DNA of 64,000 bases, from the NCBI GenBank assembly GCA_020161455.1, contig JAIUNZ010000004.1, forward strand, positions 234,986 to 298,985. Reading direction: 5' to 3'. The position numbers were made by a program, and so were the translations under genes. The notes beneath the pieces were generated by a model that did no database searches, was not told the DNA's origin, and worked only from the letters and a program-made list of their open reading frames with translations. Numbering within the stretch: the first letter of the stretch is position 1; the number at the start of each line of letters is the position of its first letter. The stretch is from Bacteroidota bacterium. Its GTDB lineage: Bacteria; Bacteroidota; Bacteroidia; Flavobacteriales; Flavobacteriaceae. This document shows, piece by piece, positions 53,038-63,000 of the stretch.

Positions 53038-53650
53038 GGTTTCTGATAATTTTGATTATAGTTTCATTATTTAAAGATTCTTGTAAATTTAATACATTTA
53101 TAGTGTCTTTAAATTTATTATAATTTTTTGATTCATCAATCGTAAAAATATCAGATTCTAAATCAATTTCAAAATCATTGTTGGTTATGTAAACTTCAGT
53201 TTTAGATACTTTATCAATTCTTAATGTGGTGAAATGACCATTTGATGCTTTTAAATAATAAACATCTCCAGCTTTTGGATTTTTAATATATACTTCATTG
53301 TTTAAGTCGGTCATTTTTGAATCATAAATGCCATATCCCATTAATGCAAAAAGTATAAATACACCAGATAACATCCAAACTGGATATCGTACTGGATTCT
53401 TTTCGGTTTCTCTTTGAATTTTCGTTCTAATACTTTCATATAAATCAGGATAGTCAAAAGTTTTATAACAAGAATTACATTCGGCTACAGTAATTTTTTT
53501 TATTGGAAAAAAAGGTATCCAAAATGCATACCCATATTTTCCAAAAACACTGTATTTCATAGTGGTTACTTTTTCGCAGCTAGGACAATCAACATTAATA
53601 ATTTGACCGTTTTGTAAATTAGTTGCTTTGGTACCGAAATTAATAAACAT
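53030..53650 (-). CDS. Zinc-ribbon membrane protein of unknown function
   Basis: The 206-residue product starts with a double CxxC zinc ribbon (VDCPSCEKVTTMKY and VAECNSCYKTFDY, Cys at about 20, 23, 57 and 60). A hydrophobic aromatic loop between them (GYAFWIPFFPIKK) may dip into the membrane. One membrane helix follows (about 92-110, VWMLSGVFILFALMGYGIY), then an external domain rich in beta strands (KAGDVYYLKASNGHFTTLRI). I know this plan only from uncharacterised Bacteroidota proteins. It sits between ddl and coaD and overlaps coaD, which argues for co-expression but not for a shared pathway. Confidence 0.8.
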   Translation of the reverse strand: MFINFGTKATNLQNGQIINVDCPSCEKVTTMKYSVFGKYGYAFWIPFFPIKKITVAECNSCYKTFDYPDLYESIRTKIQRETEKNPVRYPVWMLSGVFILFALMGYGIYDSKMTDLNNEVYIKNPKAGDVYYLKASNGHFTTLRIDKVSKTEVYITNNDFEIDLESDIFTIDESKNYNKFKDTINVLNLQESLNNETIIKIIRNHE

Positions 53651-53652
53651 TT

Positions 53653-54627
53653 TTACTTTTTTAAAGCCAACTCAATAGCATTACTAAACAATTCTTCCAA
53701 AGAAATTCCAGCTTCATTGGCTTGTTGAGGAATTAAACTTTCGTTAGTTAAACCTGGAATGGTATTCATTTCCAACATAAAAGGTTCGTCATTCACCAAA
53801 ATAAACTCACTACGAGAAAAACCAGTCATTTTTAAAATTTCGTAAGCTTTTTTAGCAACATTTCTAACTTTTGCAGCTACTTCTTCCGAAATTCGAGCTG
53901 GAGTTATTTCTTGTGATTGTCCCAAATATTTGGCTTCATAATCAAAGAAATCATTTTCAGAAACAATTTCTGTGATAGGTAAAACGGTAACTTTTCCTTT
54001 GTAATTAATTACGCCAACGGAAACCTCGGTGCCATCTAAGAAGCTTTCAATAATAATTTCATCGTCTTCTTTATAAGCGTTTACAATGGCAATAAGCAAT
54101 TCATCTTTGGTTTTTACTTTGGATATTCCAAAGCTAGAACCTGATTTATTAGGTTTTACAAAACAAGGCAAGCCTACTTTTTGTAAAATTTCGTCTTCGT
54201 TGATTTCATCACCTTGATTAAGATAATAGGATGTAGCCGACTTAATGCCATAAGGTTTCAATACCGAAAGTAAATCACGTTTGTTAAATGTTAATGCCGC
54301 TTGATAATAGCCACAAGACGTTTGCGGAAGATTTAATAATTCAAAATAAGCTTGCATCAAACCATCTTCGCCTGGTGTTCCGTGTATGGCGTTAAACACA
54401 GCATCGAAAGTAATTTTGGTTTGTTTAACAATTACCGAAAAATCATTTTTATCTATAGGAAATTCAAAACCTAAATCATCAACATAAACCCATTTTTCTT
54501 TGAAAACATGAATTCGATAGCCTTTAAATTTAGTTGGGTCAAGATTTTGATAAACCACATTTCCACTTTTTAGTGAAATTTCAAATTCGCTAGAATATCC
54601 GCCCATAATGATGGCAATGTTTTTCAT
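53653..54627 (-). CDS. ddl: D-alanine--D-alanine ligase
   Basis: This ATP-grasp enzyme makes the D-Ala-D-Ala end of the peptidoglycan stem peptide. The product has about 324 residues from MKNIAIIMGGYSSEFEIS. NAIHGTPGEDGLMQAYFELL is the first signature, KPNKSGSSFGISKVKTKDE binds ATP, and SRSEFILVNDEPFMLEMNTIPGLT holds the magnesium ligands (Glu, Glu, Asn). The open frame reaches 54666, but ATG 54627 starts the conserved strand. It is co-oriented with the zinc-ribbon gene (three-base gap) and coaD, and is divergent from the PASTA gene. Confidence 0.95.
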   Translation of the reverse strand: MKNIAIIMGGYSSEFEISLKSGNVVYQNLDPTKFKGYRIHVFKEKWVYVDDLGFEFPIDKNDFSVIVKQTKITFDAVFNAIHGTPGEDGLMQAYFELLNLPQTSCGYYQAALTFNKRDLLSVLKPYGIKSATSYYLNQGDEINEDEILQKVGLPCFVKPNKSGSSFGISKVKTKDELLIAIVNAYKEDDEIIIESFLDGTEVSVGVINYKGKVTVLPITEIVSENDFFDYEAKYLGQSQEITPARISEEVAAKVRNVAKKAYEILKMTGFSRSEFILVNDEPFMLEMNTIPGLTNESLIPQQANEAGISLEELFSNAIELALKK

Positions 54628-54770
54628 ATATTTTATTTTCTTTAGTAGATTTTTTACTTTGCTCAAATAACTTCAAAATTGATAATTAAATTTGCTTAAA
54701 CAAAATTATCATTTTTTTTCAAACCAATAAGCTTTATGTTTTTTATATCTTTGCGTAAATTAAATTTTTT

Positions 54771-55376
54771 ATGAGTTTTAAAAACTATATCACTAGTAAA
54801 GTCTTTTTTACACAAGTATTAATTGCTTTCGGAATTGTAGCTTTGGTTGCTTATGCATTTTTTCATTGGATTACTTATGCTACCAATCATGGAGAGGAAA
54901 TTGCAGTACCAAATTTAGCAAAACTGAGTGCTGAACAAGCTGGCGAACGTTTGGAAGCCTTAAACTTAGATTATATTATTTTAGATACAATTGACTACAA
55001 TCCTGATTTTCCAAAACTTACAGTAGTTGACCAAGAACCAAAACCTGGACGAAAAGTAAAAGCTGGACGAAAAGTATATTTAAAAATAAATGCCGAAAAA
55101 TTTACAATGGTTGTTGTACCCGACTTAGTTGAGAAAACGTATCGACAAGCTTTACCAACACTGAATGCAGTTGGTTTACAAGAAGGATCAATTACTTATA
55201 AGCCTTATTTAGGAAAAGATATGGTACTAGAAATGTATAGCAACGGTAAAAAACTTAAAGCTGGCGATAAAGTATTGAAATCATCAAAAATCGATTTGGT
55301 ATTAGGTGATGGAAATGTAGTTTTCGACGATTCGGAATTAGATACTTTAAAAGTGGATACAACAGATGTTAAATAG
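54771..55376 (+). CDS. PASTA-domain membrane protein
   Basis: The 201-residue product has a short cytoplasmic start, one membrane helix (about residues 13-33, FTQVLIAFGIVALVAYAFFH) and an external part made of PASTA repeats. These include VPNLAKLSAEQAGERLEAL, VVPDLVEKTYRQALPTLNAV, and a degenerate third (SKIDLVLGDGN). PASTA domains bind muropeptides or beta-lactams in kinases and penicillin-binding proteins; here no kinase or transpeptidase domain is fused. A link to wall synthesis fits the divergent ddl gene. The end overlaps the RluA-family gene by 11 bases if that gene starts at 55366. A TATCTTTG -7 box lies at 54746-54753. Confidence 0.88.
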   Translation: MSFKNYITSKVFFTQVLIAFGIVALVAYAFFHWITYATNHGEEIAVPNLAKLSAEQAGERLEALNLDYIILDTIDYNPDFPKLTVVDQEPKPGRKVKAGRKVYLKINAEKFTMVVVPDLVEKTYRQALPTLNAVGLQEGSITYKPYLGKDMVLEMYSNGKKLKAGDKVLKSSKIDLVLGDGNVVFDDSELDTLKVDTTDVK

Positions 55377-56418
55377 TGAAATGAATAGTAATCAAGATGC
55401 CGATTTTGATGAAGAGTTATATGAACACCATAAATTTGTTTCTCCCAAAGGACAATCATTACTACGTGTAGATAAATTTTTGATGCAATTAATCGAAAAT
55501 GCAACCCGAAATAAAATTCAACAAGCGGCTACAGACGGTAATATTTGGGTAAACGATATTCCAGTTAAATCAAATTATAGAGTTAAACCTTTTGATGTAG
55601 TGCGTGTAATGCTTTCGCATCCGCCGTTTGAAAATCACATTATCCCAGAAGATATTCCACTTGATATTGTATATGAAGATGATGTTTTGTTGGTGATTAA
55701 CAAGCCAGCAGGATTGGTCGTTCATCCAGGACATGGAAATTATACAGGAACTTTAGTGAATGCTTTGGCGTTTCATTTTGATAATCTTCCGATGAATTCT
55801 AGTGAAAGACCGGGGTTAGTGCATCGAATCGATAAAAATACTTCTGGACTTTTGGTTGTTGCTAAAACCGAAGCCGCCATGACCCATTTGGCGAAACAAT
55901 TTGAAGATAAATCATCGGAGCGTGAATATGTTGCTTTGGTTTGGGGAAATGTTAAAGACGACGAAGGAACAATCGAAGGAAACATTGCTCGTCACGTGAA
56001 AGATAGAATGCAAATGGCAGTTTTTCCTGACGGAGAAATAGGTAAACATGCTGTTACCCATTATAAGGTTTTAGAACGTTTTGGTTATGTAACTTTAGTT
56101 TCTTGTAAATTGGAAACAGGAAGAACACACCAAATTAGAGTTCACATGAAATACATTGGTCATACTTTGTTTAATGATGAACGTTATGGTGGCAATTTGA
56201 TTTTAAAAGGGACTACTTTTACAAAATACAAGCAGTTTATAGATAATTGTTTTAAAACTTTGCCAAGACAAGCACTTCATGCCAAAACACTTGGCTTTGA
56301 ACATCCTACTACTAAAGAATTCATGTCTTTTAATACTTATATACCTCAAGATATGGCAGAATGTATAGAAAAATGGCGAAATTATTCAAAATCACATACA
56401 ACGGATGAGGATGAATAA
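55366..56418 (+). CDS. RluA-family 23S rRNA pseudouridine synthase
   Basis: This enzyme isomerises uridines in rRNA (RluD-like) or other RNA. The 350-residue product has an S4 RNA-binding domain (about 30-90, LLRVDKFLMQLIENATRNKI) and the catalytic domain. The catalytic aspartate lies in the HRID motif of PGLVHRIDKNTSGLLVVAK (near residue 155). VINKPAGLVVHPGHGNYTGT and ETGRTHQIRVHMKYIGHT are conserved. The order S4 then catalytic domain, and the length, suggest RluD, but the target sites cannot be read. ATG 55366 and ATG 55381 are both possible; the first overlaps the PASTA gene by 11 bases. It abuts lgt end to end. Confidence 0.93.
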   Translation: MLNSEMNSNQDADFDEELYEHHKFVSPKGQSLLRVDKFLMQLIENATRNKIQQAATDGNIWVNDIPVKSNYRVKPFDVVRVMLSHPPFENHIIPEDIPLDIVYEDDVLLVINKPAGLVVHPGHGNYTGTLVNALAFHFDNLPMNSSERPGLVHRIDKNTSGLLVVAKTEAAMTHLAKQFEDKSSEREYVALVWGNVKDDEGTIEGNIARHVKDRMQMAVFPDGEIGKHAVTHYKVLERFGYVTLVSCKLETGRTHQIRVHMKYIGHTLFNDERYGGNLILKGTTFTKYKQFIDNCFKTLPRQALHAKTLGFEHPTTKEFMSFNTYIPQDMAECIEKWRNYSKSHTTDEDE

Positions 56419-57330
56419 TTAGTCTATCTTTATGGGTCTTTCTGCCATGAAAATATAGAAAATACCAACTAAAATAAACGGAATACTCAGCCATTGTCCT
56501 GTTGAAAAAAGTCCAAATAAATGTTCTATTCCTCCTTGGCTTTCTTTTACATATTCAACAATAAACCTAACAGACCAAAGCAATACTAAAAAATAACCGA
56601 AAAGTAAACCGTGTTTTTCGGCAGTATTTGTTTTCCAATATAAAAAGAATAGGGTTAGGAATACAAAAACATAACAAATTGCTTCATACAATTGTGCGGG
56701 ATAACGATAAGGAACTTCAGCCAATAGTTGAGCAAATTCAGGTTTTGTAGCAATTGCATTGTATGCTTCATTGACATTATTTATTTTTGTTAATCGAACA
56801 GCATCAGCACTAGAATAGAAGTCTCGGATGAATTTTATTCCAAATTTTTCATCTGTAATTTTTCCAATGATTTCAGAATTAAAAAAGTTTCCTAAACGCA
56901 CAAAAATAGCTCCAGATGCAACAGGAATCACAACTCTGTCTAGCATCCAAAGCATAGGTCTTTTAATAACTTTTTTGCTATAAAAATAGATAGCAATGAT
57001 TATTGATATGGCAGCACCATGACTAGCCAATCCTCTAAATCCAGTAAACTCAAACCCATTGTCAAATTTAAAAGGTAAAAGAATTTCTGAAAGATGATTT
57101 CTAAAATATTCCCAATCGTAGAAGAAAACATGTCCTAATCGTGCTCCAAGTAGCGTGGCTACAACCGTCCAGATAAATAGAGTATCTAATTTTTCTAACG
57201 ATTCTCCTTCTCGTTGATAGATGTGTTTCATGATGTACCAGCCTAAACCAAAGGCTACTACAAACATTAAACTATAATATCGAATTATAAAAAAACCTAA
57301 ATCTATTCCTTCTGTTGGATTCCAAATCAT
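56419..57330 (-). CDS. lgt: Prolipoprotein diacylglyceryl transferase
   Basis: This integral membrane enzyme attaches diacylglycerol from phosphatidylglycerol to the lipobox cysteine of prelipoproteins. The 303-residue product has seven membrane helices. The family signature appears as GAIFVRLGNFFNSEIIG (about residues 138-154), with Arg and Asn in place. RYPAQLYEAICY (catalytic-region Tyr and Glu) and LLWSVRFIVEYVKESQG (conserved Arg and Glu) follow. Several lipoproteins in this window are its predicted substrates. yidD lies just upstream on the same strand. Confidence 0.95.
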   Translation of the reverse strand: MIWNPTEGIDLGFFIIRYYSLMFVVAFGLGWYIMKHIYQREGESLEKLDTLFIWTVVATLLGARLGHVFFYDWEYFRNHLSEILLPFKFDNGFEFTGFRGLASHGAAISIIIAIYFYSKKVIKRPMLWMLDRVVIPVASGAIFVRLGNFFNSEIIGKITDEKFGIKFIRDFYSSADAVRLTKINNVNEAYNAIATKPEFAQLLAEVPYRYPAQLYEAICYVFVFLTLFFLYWKTNTAEKHGLLFGYFLVLLWSVRFIVEYVKESQGGIEHLFGLFSTGQWLSIPFILVGIFYIFMAERPIKID

Positions 57331-57366
57331 TTTCTTCTATTTATTTTTCAAAAATAAGGATAATTA

Positions 57367-57612
57367 TTAATTGCTTCCTGATTTTTTTTCAGGAACTGGA
57401 TCATAACCTGATTTTCCCCAAGGATGACAACTCAAAATTCGTTTTATTCCAAGATAATTACCATAAAAAATACCATGAATTTTTAGAGCTTCCAGATAAT
57501 AATGCGAACATGTTGGCTCAAATCGGCATGTTGCTGGGGTAAAAGGTGAAATCGCCAATTGATAAAAACGGATTAGTAATAGAAAAGGTGCTATTAAAAT
57601 CTTTTTTATCAT
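57367..57612 (-). CDS. yidD: Membrane protein insertion efficiency factor YidD
   Basis: This is an 81-residue protein that sits on the inner face of the membrane and helps YidC insert proteins. It has the amphipathic N-terminal helix ([19 protein letters not shown]) and the three conserved cysteines in [21 protein letters not shown] and [13 protein letters not shown]. The family often lies beside rnpA and yidC; here it lies between cysS and lgt, and its ATG abuts the cysS stop at 57612. It is probably co-transcribed with lgt. Confidence 0.95.
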   Translation of the reverse strand: MIKKILIAPFLLLIRFYQLAISPFTPATCRFEPTCSHYYLEALKIHGIFYGNYLGIKRILSCHPWGKSGYDPVPEKKSGSN

Positions 57613-59096
57613 TATAAACTAAAACTGGTTCCTTCTTTTCCATCTTTTAATTGAATACCCAATTCCATAAGATTGTCTCTAATTTGGTCGGATAAGGCAA
57701 AGTTTTTATTGGCTCTAGCTTCATTTCGCATCCCAATCAACATTTCTATAACACCCGATAATTTTTCAGAATTATTGGCAGAAATAGTTTCGTTTTTCAA
57801 TCCTAAAATATCAAATAGGAAGACATTCAAAGTAGCTTTTAAATCTTCTAAATCAATTGTGGAAATGGTTTCTTTTTTATCTAACAGTAAATTCACAAAA
57901 CGAACGCTTTCAAATAGTTGAGCGATTACTATTGGTGTATTGAAATCATCATTCATAGCATCATAACAGCTTTTTTTCCATGAAACGATGTCAATTGATG
58001 ATGTGTTTTGTGGTGCAATATTGTTTAAATTAGAAACAGCTTCCATTAAACGAATATAGCCTTTTTCGCTAGCTATCATGGCATCATTAGAAATATCTAA
58101 AACACTTCTGTAATGCGCTTGCAGAAAACAAAAACGAACAATATTTGGATTAAAAGCTTTTTCAAAAAAAGTATTTTCACCGTTGATTAATTCCATGGGA
58201 AGAATATAATTTCCAGTCGATTTACTCATGCGTTGTCCGTTCATAGTAAGCATATTGGTATGCATCCAATACTTCACTGGTTCTTTTCCAGTGCTGGCTT
58301 TTCCTTGTGCAATTTCACATTCGTGATGCGGAAACTTTAAATCCATTCCGCCACCGTGAATGTCAAAATGTTCTCCTAGATATTTGGTGCTCATGGCAGT
58401 ACATTCTAAATGCCAACCAGGAAAACCTTCACTCCAAGGTGAATTCCAACGCATGATATGTACAGGTGATGCTTTTTTCCAAAGTGCAAAATCTTGTGGG
58501 TTTCGTTTTTCATTTTGTCCGTCTAAATCACGAGTATTTTGAAGTAATTCATCAATATTTCTATTGCTTAATTCACCATAATTTAATCCTTTTTTGTTGT
58601 AGGCTAAAACATCAAAATAAACCGATCCATTACTTTCATAAGCAAAGCCGTCTTTAATTAACTTTTCAGTTAGCTCAATTTGTTCCAAAATATGACCCGT
58701 AGCAGTTGGCTCAATACTTGGCGGTAAGAAATTGAATAAATCTAAAACTCGATGAAAATAAACTGTATATTTTTGAACCACTTCCATGGGTTCTAATTTC
58801 TCTAGTCGCGTTTGTTTTACAAAACGGTCGTTATCAACATTTCCATCATCGGTTAGATGCCCAGCATCGGTGATATTTCTAACATAGCGAACGTTATATC
58901 CTAAATGGTTGAAATATCTAAAAATCATATCAAACGACATGAATGTTCTAACGTTTCCTAGGTGAACATTGCTGTAAACTGTTGGTCCACAAACATACAT
59001 GCCGATGTTTCCTTCGTCAATTGGAACAAAGTTTTCTTTCTCACCCGAAAGTGAATTGTATAGTTTTACAGCTTGACTTTTATATAATGCATTCAT
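57612..59096 (-). CDS. cysS: Cysteinyl-tRNA synthetase
   Basis: This class I synthetase charges tRNA(Cys). The 494-residue product has the HIGH-type motif HLGN in [15 protein letters not shown] (about residues 34-48) and the KMSKS-type loop [11 protein letters not shown] (near 268). The catalytic zinc ligands are the cysteine of MYVCGPTV, the Cys of [10 protein letters not shown] and the His/Cys of HHECEIAQ. The C-terminal anticodon-binding helical domain ends with [19 protein letters not shown] and a short GKEGTSFSL tail. The start ATG at 59096 directly opens the conserved region. Confidence 0.96.
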   Translation of the reverse strand: MNALYKSQAVKLYNSLSGEKENFVPIDEGNIGMYVCGPTVYSNVHLGNVRTFMSFDMIFRYFNHLGYNVRYVRNITDAGHLTDDGNVDNDRFVKQTRLEKLEPMEVVQKYTVYFHRVLDLFNFLPPSIEPTATGHILEQIELTEKLIKDGFAYESNGSVYFDVLAYNKKGLNYGELSNRNIDELLQNTRDLDGQNEKRNPQDFALWKKASPVHIMRWNSPWSEGFPGWHLECTAMSTKYLGEHFDIHGGGMDLKFPHHECEIAQGKASTGKEPVKYWMHTNMLTMNGQRMSKSTGNYILPMELINGENTFFEKAFNPNIVRFCFLQAHYRSVLDISNDAMIASEKGYIRLMEAVSNLNNIAPQNTSSIDIVSWKKSCYDAMNDDFNTPIVIAQLFESVRFVNLLLDKKETISTIDLEDLKATLNVFLFDILGLKNETISANNSEKLSGVIEMLIGMRNEARANKNFALSDQIRDNLMELGIQLKDGKEGTSFSL

Positions 59097-59157
59097 TTTT
59101 TTCTTTTTTTGAGCTACTTTTTACATGAAGTAACACATTCTAAAATATGATTTAATG

Positions 59158-59183
59158 CCCTTCGACTGTGCTCAGGGTGACAA
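59158..59183. repeat. REP-like intergenic element, CCCTTCGACTGTGCTCAGGG type
   Basis: CCCTTCGACTGTGCTCAGGG followed by TGACA lies in the cysS-folE gap. It is much richer in G and C than the surrounding sequence. I recall near-identical elements (CCTTCGACT-GCTCAGGGTGACA) scattered through the intergenic regions of many bacteria, including flavobacteria; this is recognition from memory, not a search. CCCT and AGGG at the ends, and the partly complementary interior, give an imperfect hairpin. Only one copy is present here. Confidence 0.6.
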
Positions 59184-59231
59184 AGTATTAAAAAAATTGT
59201 CTCCCTAGTTTTTTTGATCTATCAAGTATGA

Positions 59232-59903
59232 TTAAAAACTAGTATCTAATTTAATGTAATCTAAAAATTCACGTTTGGTACTTTCTTCTTTAAATTTTCC
59301 ACCAAATTCCGAAGTAACAGTACTGCTTTCTATATCTCGAATTCCTCTAGAGTTAACACACAAATGTTTAGCGTCAATTACACAAGCTACGTCTTTCGTA
59401 TTCAAAACTTTTTGTAATTCCTGAACAATTTGCATCGTTAGGCGTTCTTGAACTTGAGGTCTTTTGGCAAAATAATCTACAATTCGATTCATTTTTGATA
59501 AACCAACAACTTGACCGCTAGAGATATAGGCAATATGAGCCTTACCAACGATTGGCAATAAATGATGTTCACAAGTAGAGTAGAGTGTAATGTTCTTTTC
59601 AACCAACATTTCTCCATATTTGTAATTATTTTCAAATGTAGAAGAACTTGGTTTTTTATTCGGATTTAATCCCCCAAAAATTTCTTTCACAAACATTTTA
59701 GCCACTCTGTTAGGTGTACCTTTCATACTGTCGTCTGTCAAATCCATTCCTAACGTTTGAAGAATGTTTTCAACATCTTTTTTTATAAGTTCAATTTTTT
59801 GATCGTCTGAAATTTCAAATGCATCTTTTCTTACTGGATTTGTAGCATTTGTAGCAATATGATTTTCGCCAATTTCGTCTTCAAATTCTCTGTTTTGTAT
59901 CAT
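59232..59903 (-). CDS. folE: GTP cyclohydrolase I
   Basis: This enzyme opens GTP to 7,8-dihydroneopterin triphosphate, the first step of folate and pterin synthesis. The 223-residue product has the zinc-binding motif STCEHHLLPIVGKAHIAYI (Cys and His near residues 111-114). The second cysteine ligand is in KHLCVNSRGIRDIESST. GVGLSKMNRIVDYFAKRPQVQ-like sequence (here VVGLSKMNRIVDYFAKRP) is the second signature. A TATCTTTG -7 box on the minus strand (59947-59940) lies 37 bases upstream. It complements pabB, on the other branch of folate synthesis. Confidence 0.96.
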   Translation of the reverse strand: MIQNREFEDEIGENHIATNATNPVRKDAFEISDDQKIELIKKDVENILQTLGMDLTDDSMKGTPNRVAKMFVKEIFGGLNPNKKPSSSTFENNYKYGEMLVEKNITLYSTCEHHLLPIVGKAHIAYISSGQVVGLSKMNRIVDYFAKRPQVQERLTMQIVQELQKVLNTKDVACVIDAKHLCVNSRGIRDIESSTVTSEFGGKFKEESTKREFLDYIKLDTSF

Positions 59904-60059
59904 TGAATAGCAATATTTGTGTAGTTTTTTTTAAGGTAGCAAAGATAAATAATATTACTAAATGAATTAATCATTACTCGAAAGTTTTAAAAAATTAAAA
60001 TTTTATGATAATTTTTTCTTAAATTTATGTAAATTTCGCTCCTCTAAACTTTTCTTGCT

Positions 60060-63000
60060 ATGAAAAATGGACTACTACTATTATTATGCTTTCTTTTTGT
60101 AAACAGCTTAAATTCACAGAATTTATTAACCAATGGCGATTTTGAGAACGGTGCCAATGTTGGTTATATAACTAATGGAGCTGGTTACAATCAACTTACG
60201 GCACCATTTTCTGGGACAACAGTTCCAGGAAATTATGCAGTAACTAATTTTCCAAAAACAATTAACACGGCAAACTTTCTTTTTGTTGGTGATAAAACTT
60301 CTGGAAATGGAAAAATGCTTATCATCGATGGTAAAAGTACCACTGCTGGTAACACACGATTTTGGTCTGCAGGTAATGCTGGAAGTGGCGTTACAGGTTT
60401 AACAATTGGAACAACTTATGTTTTTAGTTATTGGATTCGTTCTGTTTCTTCATTAGTAACCAATGCAGCTACACAAGCTGATATTTCAGTTTTGGTTACT
60501 GGTGGAAATCTACAAACCTTGGTCACTGGAGCTTCGCTTGCACCATTGCCAGCCGTAGGTTGGAAACAAGTTGCTTATACTTTTGTAGCTACAGCAACAA
60601 CAGTGCAAATAGAAATGTGGAATACCAAAGGAAGTACTGTTGGTAATGATTTTGCTATTGACGAAATGATGCTGACCAGTGATTTAATGGTAACGGCTAA
60701 TGTTACTAATGCTACTTGTGCTACTGCTAATAACGGTTCCATGACTGTTTTAGGTTTGTTAGGGGTACCGCCTTATATAAATTATAGTATTTCTGGACCT
60801 GTGAATCAAAATAATGCAACAGGTATTTTTCCAAATTTACCACCAGGTGTTTATACTGTTACTGTTACTGATAGTGCTTTACCAACAGCTTCAACTGCTA
60901 CTTTAACAAATGTTGTTGTAGGACCACAATTGACTGTGAGTTTAGATGAAACGATATGTGCAACTGTACCAATAACACTTAATGTAGGAGGAAGCTCTAG
61001 TACTTACACTTGGACAGCAAATCCAGCAGATGCAACTCTAACCACACCAAACGCAAGTTCGATAACAGTTTCTCCCACTGTTACTACAGTTTATACAGTA
61101 ACTTCCACTGTTGGATCTTGTGCTCAAATGTCAAAATCAGTAACTGTTACGGTTCTGCCAAGCACTATACCAACTTTTGATCCTGTAGCTCCAATCTGTA
61201 TAGGTGATACTTTTGCGGCATTACCAACAACTTCAACGAATGGAATTATAGGAACTTGGTCACCAGCAATAGATAACACTATAACCACAACCTATACTTT
61301 TACACCAACTGTTCCTGCACAGTGTCTTTTAAATGCTCAGATTACACTTACCGTTAATCAAGCAACTGTTAATCCACCAATAGATCAAACTATTTGTCCA
61401 GGAAATGTGGCAACAGTAAATTTAGTCGGTACAGCATTTTCAACTGTTACACTTACAAATCAAGACGGTGCTACTTTTGTTGGAAACATTGGACCAGCAG
61501 GAACTGGAACATTTGTAACTCCAATTTTGCAGTCAACTCAAGTATATACTGTTGTTAAAGTAAAAAACTTTTTTACACAATGTGAACGATTTTATACGGG
61601 TATGTCTTTTACGATAACTGTAGTACCTAATGGTTGTGCTACAGTAGGTACTGTTCCTGCACCAGGAACACAACCCTTAGACTTAACATTATGTTCACCT
61701 GGAGAATGTAGAACAATTGAAGCAAATATTTCTGATGTGCCTTCAACAACGAGTTATGCAGCTTCTCAAATACCATATTGTCCTTATCCATTTACCGGTC
61801 CAGGTTATAATATAGTGCCAATTACAAGCGGAGATGATTTCTGGTCTCCTTTGATTAATCTTCCATTTAGTTTTTGTTTTTATGGACAAAATTATACTTC
61901 TTGTAATGCAGGGACAAATGGTCTGTTAACTTTTAGGTCTGTTACAGCTGGAGGTTTTTGTGATTGGCCTGATACGAGTGTTTCGATTGCTAACATTATA
62001 AACCAACAACAATCTATATTTGGGGTATTTCAAGACACAGATATGTCAGTACCACCATCAGCTCCTGACTTTCAGGTAAATTGGGTTCTCGAAGGAACTT
62101 ATCCTTGTAGAAAGCTTATTGTGAATTTTTATCATTTAGGACAATGGAACTCTACTGGTAGTAATCCTGGTTTGCAAACTTCACAAATTGTATTATATGA
62201 AGTTTCTAATATTATTGAAGTTTTTGTTGAAAGAAGAGTTGCAGGAACACCTTGGGCTGGTTCAGGTGTGATTGGTATTATAGGTTCATCAGGAGCTCAG
62301 TCATTAGCAGCGCCAAATAGAGATACTGGAGCTTGGTCAGCAAATATGGAAGCTTGGCGTTTTACACCAACAGGTCCAAATGTACCAGTATTGATAAAAT
62401 GGTTTGAAGGCCCTACACAAATTGGAACAGGACCGTCAATTACTGTTTGTCCAACAGCTACTACGACTTATACCTTGAATGCTGAATATACTATTTGTAA
62501 CGCCATACAAACAGCTACATCCAATGTGACATTGACAGTAAACCCTGACCTAACAAGTGCGCCAATTAATATTCCGCAATGTGTACCTAATAATTTATTT
62601 GATTTAACACAAAATAATATAAATATATTGGGAAGTTTGGATCCAAACGATTATGATATTAGCTATCATTTAACGCAAGCAGAAGCCAATGTTTTAGGTA
62701 ACCCAATAATGAACCCAACAGCATATCCAATTGTTGGAGCTTCTCAAACGATTTATGCTGCCATATTTTTAAATGCTTTTGGTTGTATTGTTGTAAAACC
62801 ATTTGTTATTAGTTTAACCAATTGTACACCAACATTAACGATTCCGCCAGACTTGACTTTGTGTGAAAACACTATTGGTTCAGGAGTGGCAACTTTTGAT
62901 TTTACACCACAAATACCTATTATATTAGGAGGAAATAGTCCAACTGATTATACAGTTTCATTTCATACTTCATTACTTGGAGCCACCAATAACACGGGTA

